Source: Anaerolinea thermophila (GTDB taxonomy: Bacteria; Chloroflexota; Anaerolineae; Anaerolineales; Anaerolineaceae). Taken from it: DNA of 64,000 nt. Below the pieces are notes generated by a model. That model was not told where the DNA came from. It saw only the letters and a program-made list of their open reading frames with translations, and did no database searches. The stretch is from the NCBI RefSeq assembly GCF_020723905.1, contig NZ_DYHZ01000005.1, forward strand, positions 124,001-188,000, written 5' to 3'. A program made the translations under genes and the position numbers. Shown here one piece after another: positions 35,061 to 44,920 of this stretch (its first letter is position 1; the number at the start of each line of letters is the position of its first letter).

Positions 35061-36758
35061 ATGGCGCGCGTTACCGATCTCAAATGGTGGCAGAAGGTTG
35101 TTTTTTATCAAATTTACCCTCGTAGTTTTGCTGATGGAAACGGGGATGGCATTGGTGATTTTTATGGTGTCATTGAAAAACTGGATTACCTGAAAGCATT
35201 AGGGGTTGGGGGTTTGTGGATTTCTCCTCACTTCCCGTCTCCCCTTTTTGATTGCGGGTATGATGTGGCAGATTATTGTGATGTGGCACCAGAATATGGG
35301 GATTTAAATCTGTTCGCTCGATTCCTGGAGGAAGCCCATCGTCGGGACATTCGAGTCATTCTGGATCTGGTGTTAAATCATACCTCTGACCAGCACCCCT
35401 GGTTCATCGAGGCTCGGTCCAGCCGGGATAATCCTAGACGGAATTGGTACATCTGGAAAGATGGGAAAAACGGTGGGCCTCCAAACAACTGGTATTCCAC
35501 TTTTGGCGGTTCTGCCTGGGAGTGGGATGAGAACACCGGACAGTATTACTATCATTTCTTCTTCAAACAGCAACCTGATTTAAACTGGCGTAATCCAGAA
35601 GTCAAACAAGCGATGTGGGATTCCGTCCGCTTCTGGCTGAAAATGGGGGTGGATGGTTTCCGTCTTGACGCTGTAGGGACTATTTTTGAGGTTGAGGATT
35701 TACGCAATCAGGATTCTGGAATTACTCAGGAAGAGTTATTTTTAATGGGATATCGGGCAAAGACCCCTCAGGAACAGCGTAAAGTGGGGAAGTTCTGGGA
35801 AAAGATGTATCGCTATCAGGTTGACCTCCCCGAAGTCCATGATCTCATGAAGGAACTGCGTCAGGTGGTAGATGAATTCCCTGATAAAGTTCTGGTAGGG
35901 GAAACAGATGATATCCGTTTCTATGGGAATGGGAATGATGAACTTCACCTGAATTTCAACTTCCCATTGATGCGGACGCGATTTATCACTCCAACCTGGG
36001 TAAGAAAAAATCAGCGCGAACGCCTGGGACAATTGCCTTCAATGGCATGGCCCTGCAATACACTGGGAAATCATGATAGCCCGCGGATGTACAGTCGGTA
36101 TGGAGATGGGATACATAATGATGCTATAGCGCGAGTAAATCTGGCATTAATCCTGACCTTAAAGGGAACCCCATTTCTTTACAATGGCGAAGAAATCGGG
36201 ATGAGTGATTATCTGTTCACCGATGAATCGCGTTTTCGTGATTTACTTGCGCTGTTTTTCTTGAAACTGGCTCGTGAACACCCCGACCTTATTGCACCTG
36301 AAGAAGCGCCTTTGATTGCTGCCCAGCGCGGAAGAGATAAGTGCCGCACACCTTTCCAGTGGGCAAACAAGCCGAACGGTGGTTTTTCTCCCGAAGGTGT
36401 GGAGACATGGCTCCCTGTCAATCCGAATTACGCTGAGGGCGTGAATGCTGAAGATCAGGAACGTGATTCCGGTTCTCTGCTTCACTTTTATCGTGAGATG
36501 ATTCGAATACGCCAAGAGAACCCCTCCCTCATTGCGGGTGACTATCAGGAATTAGGAAAAGATAAGGATTGTCTGGCATTTTTCCGGCAATCCGATGAGC
36601 AAACCTGTCTGGTTGTACTTAACATGTCCAATCGCAAACGCCGATTGAAGGCTTTTGTGAATGAGAACAGGTTGCAAACCTTGTTCTGTTCTCGTCCGCG
36701 AAAAGACCAGAAATGGGAATTTGAACCTTACGAGGTTTGGATTGCGCAGGTGAATTAA
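35061..36758 (+). CDS. GH13 alpha-glucosidase / oligo-1,6-glucosidase-like
   Basis: This 565-residue glycoside hydrolase family 13 enzyme has the four regions: DLVLNHTSDQHPWF, DGFRLDAVG (nucleophile Asp), VLVGETD (acid/base Glu) and LGNHDSPR. It begins with WWQKVVFYQIYPRSFADGNG, typical of alpha-glucosidases that cut short alpha-glucans from the non-reducing end. No signal peptide is visible, so it acts in the cytoplasm. AAGGAGG lies 6 bases before ATG 35061. A TATAAT at 35022-35027 is a likely -10 box. Confidence 0.94.
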   Translation: MARVTDLKWWQKVVFYQIYPRSFADGNGDGIGDFYGVIEKLDYLKALGVGGLWISPHFPSPLFDCGYDVADYCDVAPEYGDLNLFARFLEEAHRRDIRVILDLVLNHTSDQHPWFIEARSSRDNPRRNWYIWKDGKNGGPPNNWYSTFGGSAWEWDENTGQYYYHFFFKQQPDLNWRNPEVKQAMWDSVRFWLKMGVDGFRLDAVGTIFEVEDLRNQDSGITQEELFLMGYRAKTPQEQRKVGKFWEKMYRYQVDLPEVHDLMKELRQVVDEFPDKVLVGETDDIRFYGNGNDELHLNFNFPLMRTRFITPTWVRKNQRERLGQLPSMAWPCNTLGNHDSPRMYSRYGDGIHNDAIARVNLALILTLKGTPFLYNGEEIGMSDYLFTDESRFRDLLALFFLKLAREHPDLIAPEEAPLIAAQRGRDKCRTPFQWANKPNGGFSPEGVETWLPVNPNYAEGVNAEDQERDSGSLLHFYREMIRIRQENPSLIAGDYQELGKDKDCLAFFRQSDEQTCLVVLNMSNRKRRLKAFVNENRLQTLFCSRPRKDQKWEFEPYEVWIAQVN

Positions 36759-36770
36759 AATTAACAAGCA

Positions 36771-36805
36771 AAAGCCCTCGCAGATTTTTTTACTGCGAGG
36801 GCTTT
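36771..36805. terminator. Terminator between the GH13 gene and ldh
   Basis: AAAGCCCTCGCAG and CTGCGAGGGCTTT form a 13-bp stem around a 9-base loop. The T-rich tail (TTTGCTTGTT) is better on the minus strand, so it mainly serves ldh. Confidence 0.75.
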
Positions 36806-36809
36806 CCTC

Positions 36810-37769
36810 TTAGAACCCCAGATCTTCGATCATTTTTCTCAGAACCGAGGCGGATTTTCTTAAGCCAATAACTTCCTCATCACTTAATTCGAGGTAAATT
36901 ATTTTTTCTACTCCACCCCGGTCAATGACACAGGGTAAACTCAGGTATACATCGTTGATACCGTAATAGTTTTCAATGAGATTTGAAACGGAAAGAACCG
37001 TGCTTTGATCTCGGATGATGGCTTCAACAATGCGGAGTAACCCGGCGCCGATGGCGTAATACGTAGCCCCTTTGCGTTCGATGATGTGGTATGCAGCATC
37101 CCGTGTTTGGGTAAAGATTTCTTCCAGATCCCGGTCTATGCACCCCATATTGTTTCGGGAACAGAATATGGGTAATCTCATACCCGCAATATTTGCCAGA
37201 GACCAGACAGGAACTTCGCTGTCCCCGTGTTCGCCAATAATATATGCATGGACACTTCTGGGATCTACCTGGAAATATTCACTCAGCAAGTATCTGAATC
37301 TCGCTGTATCCAGAATGGTCCCCGAACCAATAATCTGGTTGTGAGGCAATCCAGAGAGTTTCCATGCCACGTAAGACAGAATATCTACCGGGTTTGTGGC
37401 GACAAGGATGATGCCATTAGGGTTATACCGGGTGATTTGCGGAATGATGTTTCGGAAGATGTCAGCATTTCGTCCTGCAAGATCCAGGCGCGTTTCACCG
37501 GGTCTTTGGGCACTTCCTGCAGTAACGACAGTGACCACTGAGCCTTGCAGGTCCGGGTAATCTCCAGCAAAAACACGTCCCGGACGGGCAAGAGGAACCG
37601 CATGATTAAGATCCATGGCTTCCCCCTCTGCCCTAGCCCGGTTGCTATCAATTAAGACAATTTCCGTTGCTAAGCCAGAAAGGAGTAATGCATAAGCAAA
37701 AGTGGCTCCAACGTTGCCCGTTCCAACTATTCCAACTTTGACGGGGCGATGGATTTCTTCAGGGGGCAT
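36810..37769 (-). CDS. ldh: L-lactate dehydrogenase
   Basis: This 319-residue enzyme reduces pyruvate to L-lactate with NADH. It has the nucleotide-binding VGIVGTGNVGATFAYAL, the substrate-specificity segment AGSAQRPGETRLDL (Gln at the position where malate dehydrogenases have Arg), VATNPVDILSYVAWK, and the catalytic His in IGEHGDSEVPVWS. It provides an outlet for NADH in fermentation. It lies 27 bases after tatA on the same strand and probably shares its promoter. Confidence 0.93.
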   Translation of the reverse strand: MPPEEIHRPVKVGIVGTGNVGATFAYALLLSGLATEIVLIDSNRARAEGEAMDLNHAVPLARPGRVFAGDYPDLQGSVVTVVTAGSAQRPGETRLDLAGRNADIFRNIIPQITRYNPNGIILVATNPVDILSYVAWKLSGLPHNQIIGSGTILDTARFRYLLSEYFQVDPRSVHAYIIGEHGDSEVPVWSLANIAGMRLPIFCSRNNMGCIDRDLEEIFTQTRDAAYHIIERKGATYYAIGAGLLRIVEAIIRDQSTVLSVSNLIENYYGINDVYLSLPCVIDRGGVEKIIYLELSDEEVIGLRKSASVLRKMIEDLGF

Positions 37770-37796
37770 AATTTAACGCATCTTTCTGGAAGATTT

Positions 37797-37982
37797 CTAT
37801 TCGTTCTTCTCTTCCGGCTTTTTTTCTTCGGATTTTTCTTCAGAACTTTTCAGCCCTTCACGAAAAGCACGAATACCCGTGCCAAGTTCTCCGGCGATTT
37901 TCCCAATCCGTCCTACACCGAAGAGGAGGATGACAATCACCAGGATCAGGACCAGTTCAGGTACACCAAGTCGAATAGGCAT
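37797..37982 (-). CDS. tatA: TatA/E-family twin-arginine translocase subunit
   Basis: This 61-residue protein has one membrane helix (PELVLILVIVILLFG), the hinge GVGRIGKIAGELGTGIRAFREG amphipathic helix (split here by GRIGKIAGELG), and a charged tail, the layout of TatA. It forms the pore for folded Tat substrates. AGGAG lies 6 bases before ATG 37982; an upstream extension of the ORF is not used. tatC is not in the window. Its position beside ldh is curious. Confidence 0.88.
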   Translation of the reverse strand: MPIRLGVPELVLILVIVILLFGVGRIGKIAGELGTGIRAFREGLKSSEEKSEEKKPEEKNE

Positions 37983-38001
37983 AGCATGCTCCTTGATAGA
38001 G

Positions 38002-38024
38002 AATTCAATTGTGGTTGAATTATA
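38002..38024 (-). promoter_or_regulatory. Possible -10 box and inverted repeat before tatA-ldh
   Basis: TATAAT on the minus strand (38024-38019) partly overlaps an inverted repeat AATTCAA-TTGTGG-TTGAATT (38002-38021). The repeat covers the likely start site near 38012. The -35 is poor. An operator function is suggested only by position. Confidence 0.35.
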
Positions 38025-38056
38025 CCGCATCATTGTGAAAGAAGGATGAGAAAACT

Positions 38057-38085
38057 TTGACAAAGCCGGCAAGGCATGTTAAACT
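38057..38085 (+). promoter_or_regulatory. Strong promoter of the mtnA operon
   Basis: TTGACA (38057-38062), 17 bases, then TAAACT (38080-38085) with an extended TG at 38077-38078. Predicted start near 38092. Confidence 0.8.
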
Positions 38086-38106
38086 TTGACCGTTCAAGTG
38101 AACAGT

Positions 38107-38140
38107 GGGGTTTTGCCTGCGGAAATTATGGCAAAGCCCT
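38107..38140 (+). promoter_or_regulatory. Hairpin in the mtnA leader
   Basis: GGGTTTTGCC pairs with GGCAAAGCCC (one G-T pair) around a 12-base loop in the short leader, without a following run of T. It may affect RNA stability or translation. No known SAM or SAH riboswitch is recognised. Confidence 0.4.
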
Positions 38141-38165
38141 ATTAAAATGTCTGTTGGAATGAACC

Positions 38166-39209
38166 ATGCGTTCGATTGAGTGGGATGAAACCAATAACAT
38201 TGTTCGTATGATTGATCAGCGCTATTTGCCCCGGCGCTTTGAATGGGTATTATGTTCCACTTATCAAGAAGTGGCTAAAGCGATTCAGGATATGGTGATT
38301 CGAGGGGCTCCGGCAATCGGCGTTGCTGGAGCGATGGGAATGGCGCTGGCGGCAATAAATTGCCCTGATGACGACCCCAATCAGTTTCGTGCTTTTCTGA
38401 ATACAGCCCATCAAACTTTACGTTCTTCTCGTCCAACGGCAGTTAATTTGTTTTGGGCGCTTGATAGAATACAAAGTGTCATTCAACGTCCCATTGATAA
38501 TGTCGAAAAATTAAAAAAACTGATCCTCGCAGAGGCAATGCGAATTGCTGAAGAGGATGTGGTGATCAATCATCAAATATCAACCCATGGTGCCGAATTG
38601 ATTCAGGATGGAGACGTTATTCTTCATCATTGCAATACAGGTGCACTGGCTACCGTGGATTGGGGTACTGCTCTTGGTTGCATTCGCAAGGCGCATCTTC
38701 AGGGGAAGAGAATTCATGTACTGGTTGATGAAACTCGCCCGAGGTTACAAGGTGCCAGGTTGACGGCATGGGAGTTGGAACAATATGGCATCCCCTATGA
38801 AATCATTGTGGATGGCGCTGCAGGTTATTTCCTGAGATCCGGGAAGGTGAAAAAAGTATTTTTTGGGGCAGATCGAATCGCTGCAAACGGGGATGTGGCA
38901 AATAAGATTGGCACATATATGCTTGCTCTATCGGCACATGAGAATGGGGTTCCGGTTTATTGTGCTGCTCCAACAAGTACCATTGATATGTCGATTCCAA
39001 ATGGAGACGTTATCCCGATAGAAGAACGGTCTGCAGATGAAGTGCTGGATATTCAATATAAAGGGGAAGCGGTTGCTCCAATTGGGGCAAAAGCGAGGAA
39101 TCCCGCTTTTGATATCACTCCTCATTCCCTGATCACTGCATTAATTACAGAAAAAGGCGTGATTTATCCGCCTTTTCAAGAGAGGTTGCTTCAATTTTTG
39201 AGCCATTAA
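38166..39209 (+). CDS. mtnA: S-methyl-5-thioribose-1-phosphate isomerase
   Basis: This 347-residue enzyme isomerises methylthioribose-1-phosphate to methylthioribulose-1-phosphate in methionine salvage. It has VIRGAPAIGVAGAMGMA, the active-site Cys segment HHCNTGALATVDWGTALG, the DETRPRLQGARLTAWEL motif and GADRIAANGDVANKIG with the catalytic Asp. It belongs to the eIF2B-like fold. It is the first gene of a three-gene operon with a PfkB kinase and ahcY. Some MtnA-type isomerases use 5-deoxyribose-1-phosphate instead, so the exact salvage substrate is inferred. Confidence 0.94.
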   Translation: MRSIEWDETNNIVRMIDQRYLPRRFEWVLCSTYQEVAKAIQDMVIRGAPAIGVAGAMGMALAAINCPDDDPNQFRAFLNTAHQTLRSSRPTAVNLFWALDRIQSVIQRPIDNVEKLKKLILAEAMRIAEEDVVINHQISTHGAELIQDGDVILHHCNTGALATVDWGTALGCIRKAHLQGKRIHVLVDETRPRLQGARLTAWELEQYGIPYEIIVDGAAGYFLRSGKVKKVFFGADRIAANGDVANKIGTYMLALSAHENGVPVYCAAPTSTIDMSIPNGDVIPIEERSADEVLDIQYKGEAVAPIGAKARNPAFDITPHSLITALITEKGVIYPPFQERLLQFLSH

Positions 39210-39221
39210 TGAGAGGTAAGC

Positions 39222-40202
39222 GTGAAAATCGTTGTCACTGGTTCAGTTGCATATGATTATTTGATGACTTTTCCCGGTTACTTTCGGGATCATATTTTGC
39301 CAGAGAGGCTCGAGTCCATCAGCCTTTCATTCCTCGTGGATTCGATGGTGAGGCAGCGGGGAGGCACTGCTCCAAATATAGCCTATACCCTGGCGTTACT
39401 TGGCGAAAAGCCCTCAGTTTTAGCCACAGTAGGAGAAGATTTTGGGGATTATCGCGTCTGGCTGGAAAATCATGGTGTTGACACCAGCCTGATAAAAGAA
39501 ATCCCCGGTTTATACACCGCTTCCTTCTTCGCAAATACGGATCAGGCAAACAATCAGATTGCCAGTTTTTATCCAGGGGCAATGGCATTTGCTTCTAAAC
39601 TTTCTTTATATGATGTAAATCCCAAACCGGACCTGGTGGTTATTTCTCCCAACGATCCTACGGCAATGGATCAGTATGTCCGTGAATGCAAAGAACTGGG
39701 CATTCCTTATGTATATGATCCCAGTCAACAGGTGGTTCGAGTAAGCGGGGAAGAATTAAGACGGGGTGTGGACGGGGCGCATAGCCTGTTCGTAAATGAG
39801 TATGAATTTGGGTTGCTCCAGAAACACACTGGTTTTTCTGCTGAGGAGATTGTTCAGCGGGTTGGCTTTGTAGTGGTAACCCTCGGCGCAAATGGTGCTG
39901 ACATTTATGCAGAAGGCATCAAGTACCATGTCAGTTCGGTTCCCCCGCGGGAGATTCTGGACCCAACAGGGGTAGGAGATGCATTCAGAGGAGGATTCTT
40001 AAGAGGATATGCTTTAGGGTTGGATTGGGAAATTTGTGGCAGAATGGGTGCGGTTGCAGCGGCATACTGCCTGGAAGTGAAAGGTCCCCAGGAACATTTC
40101 TATACCATTGAAGAATTTGTCAGCCGGTATCGTCAGAATTTTGATGATGACGGTAAACTGGATATCCTGTTATCAAAAGTCGCAAAAGAAATTAAGAACT
40201 GA
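39222..40202 (+). CDS. PfkB-family kinase, probable adenosine kinase
   Basis: This 326-residue ribokinase-fold kinase has an N-terminal GSVAYDYLM strand, GGTAPNIAYTLALLG, the ATP-binding NEYEFGLL region and the anion-hole/catalytic signature DPTGVGDAFRGGF. Position between mtnA and ahcY suggests it phosphorylates adenosine released by AhcY (adenosine kinase), which would pull that reversible reaction forward. A methylthioribose or other nucleoside kinase role is the alternative. It begins with GTG 39222, with GAGAGGT upstream. Confidence 0.85.
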   Translation: MKIVVTGSVAYDYLMTFPGYFRDHILPERLESISLSFLVDSMVRQRGGTAPNIAYTLALLGEKPSVLATVGEDFGDYRVWLENHGVDTSLIKEIPGLYTASFFANTDQANNQIASFYPGAMAFASKLSLYDVNPKPDLVVISPNDPTAMDQYVRECKELGIPYVYDPSQQVVRVSGEELRRGVDGAHSLFVNEYEFGLLQKHTGFSAEEIVQRVGFVVVTLGANGADIYAEGIKYHVSSVPPREILDPTGVGDAFRGGFLRGYALGLDWEICGRMGAVAAAYCLEVKGPQEHFYTIEEFVSRYRQNFDDDGKLDILLSKVAKEIKN

Positions 40203-40211
40203 AAAAAGTAA

Positions 40212-41480
<1,269 letters not shown>

Positions 41481-41499
41481 ATCGTCTGATGAAAAGATG

Positions 41500-41534
41500 C
41501 CGGGCTGGAGTTTAATCCCAGCCCGGTTTTTCTT
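41500..41534 (+). terminator. Terminator after ahcY
   Basis: CCGGGCTGG pairs with CCAGCCCGG around a 9-base loop, followed by TTTTTCTT. Confidence 0.9.
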
Positions 41535-42000
41535 ACTTAACAGGAATTATCCAGGCTTTTGTAAACTCTTTCAAATGAAACGGGGAAACAGGAAATACAG
41601 AATTGGGAGTTCCTGCTGCCGCCCATACCACGTCGAATTGGAGAAGATCCTCATCCATGTAGGTGGGAATGGGTTGCCGGTGGCCGACAGGAGGTACGCC
41701 ACCAATGGGAAATCCAGTGATTTGTCCGACTTCCTGGGCGGTGGCTTTTCTGATTTTATCCTTAAGAAGATCACCCACCTTTGATTCATCTACCCGATTT
41801 CGTCCGCTGACCAACAATAAAATGGGAGTCTGATCCCTGGAAAGAATAAAAACCAGTGATTTCACAATTTGTCCAACTTCACACCCAATCGATTGTGCCG
41901 CTTCCGTAGCTGTTCGGGTACTGGTGGGTAATTCCTGTACCTGTCCAAAATAACCCAAAGCATTCAAAGTGATCTGGACTTTTTCTGCCAGTGGATGCAT
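41533..42000 (-). CDS. YbaK/EbsC-family aminoacyl-tRNA deacylase
   Basis: This 155-residue protein has the YbaK/ProRS-editing fold: IGCEVGQIVKSLVF with the conserved Lys, KDKIRKATAQEV and FPIGGVPPVGH. Such proteins hydrolyse mischarged tRNAs in the cytoplasm. I chose ATG 42000; the longer start would overlap the upstream M20 gene, though the ribosome-binding site here is weak (AAGAAAG). It is the last gene of a minus-strand run. Confidence 0.88.
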   Translation of the reverse strand: MHPLAEKVQITLNALGYFGQVQELPTSTRTATEAAQSIGCEVGQIVKSLVFILSRDQTPILLLVSGRNRVDESKVGDLLKDKIRKATAQEVGQITGFPIGGVPPVGHRQPIPTYMDEDLLQFDVVWAAAGTPNSVFPVSPFHLKEFTKAWIIPVK

Positions 42001-42011
42001 CTTTCTCTTTC

Positions 42012-43133
42012 TTACGGGACAAAAATATTGCAGTTCCAAATTTGTCGAAGAAGTTCTCTTAATTGCCAGAGACCTTGTTCAATGGGAAGGCATTCAATGT
42101 ACTCTTCAGCAGTATGGGCTTTAGCGCCGTTTGTAATTCCAATGGTTACGGCAGGTATTCCAAGGCTCAATGGAAGATTGGCTTCCGTCGAACCGATTTC
42201 GTGCCTTGGTGGAATATCCATCTGGCGCAAGATGTTTTCCAGTAAGGTAACCATAGGATGATTCTCTGAAATGCTCCCTGCAGGGCGATTCCCGATAGGA
42301 GTAAGAAATACCTTGACTGAACCGGACTCAAATCGCCGGACAGTTTCCTGTAGTAAATTTTCAATCCTTCTCAGTGCCTCTGAGGTTTCAGATCGGAGAT
42401 CCACTTCAATCAAGGCGTGTGGGGCGATACTGTTTATAGAAGTTCCTCCACGGATGATGCCAATGTTCAGGGTAGTGCGGGGAAACCGGGGAAGTTGCAT
42501 ATCTAACAGGGCTCTGGAAAGGCGAATAATTTCATGGACAGCCGAGGGGGCTCCCGCATCTGACCAGGAATGACCTCCGGGAGTCTGAATCTCGATACGG
42601 TATCGGCTCACTCCCAACCCTCGATGAAGAATACATCCCAACCCCATACCTTCTAAGGAAATATAAACGGTTGGCATCCCTTCAAAACGTTTCAGGAGGG
42701 CTTTCATCCCCTTTAAGTTTCCCAATCCCTCTTCACCAGTTGTTGCAACCAGCCAGAGATTTCCCCTTGTGGCGGGGTTCTCGTCTATCAAGGAAGGCAA
42801 ATTTAACAATGCCGCACAGCCAAGTGCATTGTCTCCAATACCTGCTCCGCATATTCGATTTTCTTCCCGAATAAGGTGAAGGGGAAATTCCGCTGGAAAT
42901 ACGGTGTCCATGTGAGCAGTAATGACCACCTGGAAGGTGGTAAGGGTTCCGGGGTAAAGAGCCAGTACATTTCCCGCTTCGTCAATTTCGGGTTGAAGTT
43001 GTCTTAAGGCATTCCAGCGTGAGGAAATAAAATCCGCTCTTGCCTTTTCCTGAAAGGTTGGCGCAGGGATTTGTTGAATGGTGCAGGCATCTTCGATCAC
43101 TCTTTGGGTGATTTCCTGAAGACTTGCCGTCAT
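42012..43133 (-). CDS. M20-family metallopeptidase/amidohydrolase
   Basis: This 373-residue zinc-dependent hydrolase has the metal-site segments AHMDTVFP, GIGDNALGCAAL, TTGEEGLGN and a C-terminal His in AHTAEEYIECL, plus the bacterial dimerisation domain (RYRIEIQTPGGHSWSD). It removes amino acids or acyl groups from small peptides or amides. It overlaps the upstream PfkB gene by 4 bases, so a joint pathway is likely, but its substrate cannot be named. Confidence 0.9.
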   Translation of the reverse strand: MTASLQEITQRVIEDACTIQQIPAPTFQEKARADFISSRWNALRQLQPEIDEAGNVLALYPGTLTTFQVVITAHMDTVFPAEFPLHLIREENRICGAGIGDNALGCAALLNLPSLIDENPATRGNLWLVATTGEEGLGNLKGMKALLKRFEGMPTVYISLEGMGLGCILHRGLGVSRYRIEIQTPGGHSWSDAGAPSAVHEIIRLSRALLDMQLPRFPRTTLNIGIIRGGTSINSIAPHALIEVDLRSETSEALRRIENLLQETVRRFESGSVKVFLTPIGNRPAGSISENHPMVTLLENILRQMDIPPRHEIGSTEANLPLSLGIPAVTIGITNGAKAHTAEEYIECLPIEQGLWQLRELLRQIWNCNIFVP

Positions 43134-44149
43134 ACCTGCCTCACCCGTTCTTTAAGGAGTTCTAGACGGGCTTTTGCCAGTCCGGGTAAAGCATCCAACG
43201 CATAAAAGGGGTCTGTTCCTTCCACCACCAGGGAAGAGGAAATGCTTCCTTGAAGGGCGGCTTGAACGGGGTCATAGGTTGTGTAGTATCCGACAAGAAA
43301 TCCTCCACAGAAAGCATCACCCGCGCCTGCAGGACAGCGCACGTTTGAGGGGTACGCAGGAATGACCCATTTTTTACGGGATGCTGTTTCGAAGAGGTAC
43401 TGTCCTTGCGCACCTCGACGAATTACAACAAATTCACATCCCATTGCAGCAATGCTTTCTGCCATTTCCCATAGGTTCTCTGTTCTTCCCGAAAATAAAC
43501 GGGAAATATTCTTTTCGCTGGTGTGAAACACCGTCAAACCATTTACCATCAAAGGAATATCATCCCAAAAGGCAGGGTCCATATACCCTTTTCCTGTATC
43601 CAGAGAAATAGTATTGATTTGCCCTTGTCGTAAATTTGCTGGTAGCAAGAGATGAGAAAGGAAATCAATTGAACAAATGTGGACTGCAGACGCGTCAAGA
43701 TATTCTGCTGGAATTTCATGGCTTCGAATTGTAAAAGGTCCCGGTTTGTTTCTCGAGTCCAGAGAATTCGTGCTCGCTTTATAGCCAATAAGTTCCCGGG
43801 GAAAAGGACGGTTTAAACTATTCAGGAAAACCTCTAAATTTTCGTCCTCTTCAAAACTGGAATTTTGATAAACAATTAATTCCCGATGATCAATGGTGTC
43901 TTCTACCCGTTGAAGTCCCCGGATGTCAAAATTCCAACGTTTGATTTTATTAATCCATTCCTCTGGATAATCATGGCTTACCCGGGCAACAATTCCAATA
44001 TCCTTTTCCCAGACAGCGGCTCCAACCGCTGCATACAGGGCGTTTCCTCCGGGCTGGTTTTGAATAAATTCGTTATTGGGTAAGGCAATAAACGACTTTC
44101 TCAGCTGGCCAATAATGACAAACCTTATTGGAGATACCGGCAGGTCCAT
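43130..44149 (-). CDS. PfkB-family carbohydrate/nucleoside kinase (divergent)
   Basis: This 339-residue ribokinase-fold protein retains IGQLRKSFIALPNNEF...GGNALYAAVGA and the C-terminal CPAGAGDAFCGGF. The usual DxTGAGDAF reads CPAGAGDAF, so the first Asp is lost though the catalytic Asp stays. It sits 20 bases after the small membrane protein gene at 44170 and overlaps the M20 gene. The substrate is unknown. The third PfkB member of the window, it is the most divergent. Confidence 0.83.
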   Translation of the reverse strand: MDLPVSPIRFVIIGQLRKSFIALPNNEFIQNQPGGNALYAAVGAAVWEKDIGIVARVSHDYPEEWINKIKRWNFDIRGLQRVEDTIDHRELIVYQNSSFEEDENLEVFLNSLNRPFPRELIGYKASTNSLDSRNKPGPFTIRSHEIPAEYLDASAVHICSIDFLSHLLLPANLRQGQINTISLDTGKGYMDPAFWDDIPLMVNGLTVFHTSEKNISRLFSGRTENLWEMAESIAAMGCEFVVIRRGAQGQYLFETASRKKWVIPAYPSNVRCPAGAGDAFCGGFLVGYYTTYDPVQAALQGSISSSLVVEGTDPFYALDALPGLAKARLELLKERVRQV

Positions 44150-44169
44150 AAATTCTGGAAATGAGAAGG

Positions 44170-44364
44170 CTACTTGCTGCTCAATTCAGAAAGAAGGCGC
44201 AACACTGCCATAAGCCCAACACCTACCTTTACGCCATCGCCGGCGGTGAGCCTGGGAGGTTGCCCTGCTTTTTCTCCCGATTGAATGAGCACCAACGCAC
44301 CAATTGCACCAGTGACTGCGCCTACCAAAATTCCCATCAGAAGGGTTTTCTTCTTCCAGTCCAT
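44170..44364 (-). CDS. Small membrane protein (unknown)
   Basis: This 64-residue protein has one hydrophobic N-terminal helix (KKTLLMGILVGAVTGAIGALVLIQSG) split here as LLMGILVGAVTGAIGALVLI, resembling GxxG-rich YtxH-like anchors, and a second amphipathic stretch. ATG 44364 is preferred over 44370 since AGGAG lies 7 bases away. It overlaps no gene but follows the 44367 gene closely. Function unknown. Confidence 0.6.
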   Translation of the reverse strand: MDWKKKTLLMGILVGAVTGAIGALVLIQSGEKAGQPPRLTAGDGVKVGVGLMAVLRLLSELSSK

Positions 44365-44366
44365 AT

Positions 44367-44792
44367 TCATGCTCCTTTTTTGTTTTTCAAAACTTTTATG
44401 GAAGATAGAGAACTATCTAACTTTATCCATGGAGAAATGATTGTGTTGCAGATGGTCTGGGTTTGTTTTTCTATTCTGGAGAACACCTGTTGAACTTTTG
44501 CCATCCATACAGGTGTTTTTCTTAGTATGTGGCTCAACCCTCTGATGCTTAGGACAATGATTATGAGGTTAATCAGGCTGATGAATAAAACAGGGCTGAT
44601 TAACAGAATTGCAGAGATGTTTCCCCAGTGGTTGATCAGGGTGCTTTTTTGAACCGTTCCCAGAATAGATAACCCTGTCAAAACCAGAACAAGTAGAATG
44701 GTAAACCCAAGAGGTAGAAATATTTGATCTCGGACTTGTTTCTGATGAGAGGCTTTAGTGGAAACATTTAAGGATATATTTGTCTGTGCCAT
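44367..44792 (-). CDS. Two-helix membrane protein (unknown)
   Basis: This 141-residue protein has two membrane segments (about residues 26-46 and 60-82), with a basic N-terminus and a C-terminal cytoplasmic tail of about 55 residues. It is the first gene of a minus-strand run leading through the small membrane protein to the PfkB, M20 and YbaK genes. I recognise no family. Confidence 0.6.
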   Translation of the reverse strand: MAQTNISLNVSTKASHQKQVRDQIFLPLGFTILLVLVLTGLSILGTVQKSTLINHWGNISAILLISPVLFISLINLIIIVLSIRGLSHILRKTPVWMAKVQQVFSRIEKQTQTICNTIISPWIKLDSSLSSIKVLKNKKGA

Positions 44793-44850
44793 GACCTAAT
44801 TTTATACTATTTCCATGATTTACTGCATACTGTAATGGATTTGATGCGTT

Positions 44851-44879
44851 TTTATATACGCAATTTTCTTTATTTTCAA
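44851..44879 (-). promoter_or_regulatory. Promoter of the 44792-41533 operon
   Basis: On the minus strand, TTGAAA (44879-44874), exactly 17 bases, then TATAAA (44856-44851). Predicted start near 44844, about 50 bases before the first ATG. Confidence 0.65.
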
Positions 44880-44920
44880 GTATAATAATTTCAGGATAAT
44901 TTGTCGGTTGCCCGAGATTT

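Noticed and set aside
38002-38045. Rex-type (redox) operator before tatA-ldh, from TTGTGAA at 38033.
   Set aside because: Only one half-site is present; the required TTCACAA partner is absent.
38086-38165. SAM or SAH riboswitch before mtnA.
   Set aside because: The leader is only about 74 bases with one hairpin and none of the conserved cores I know.
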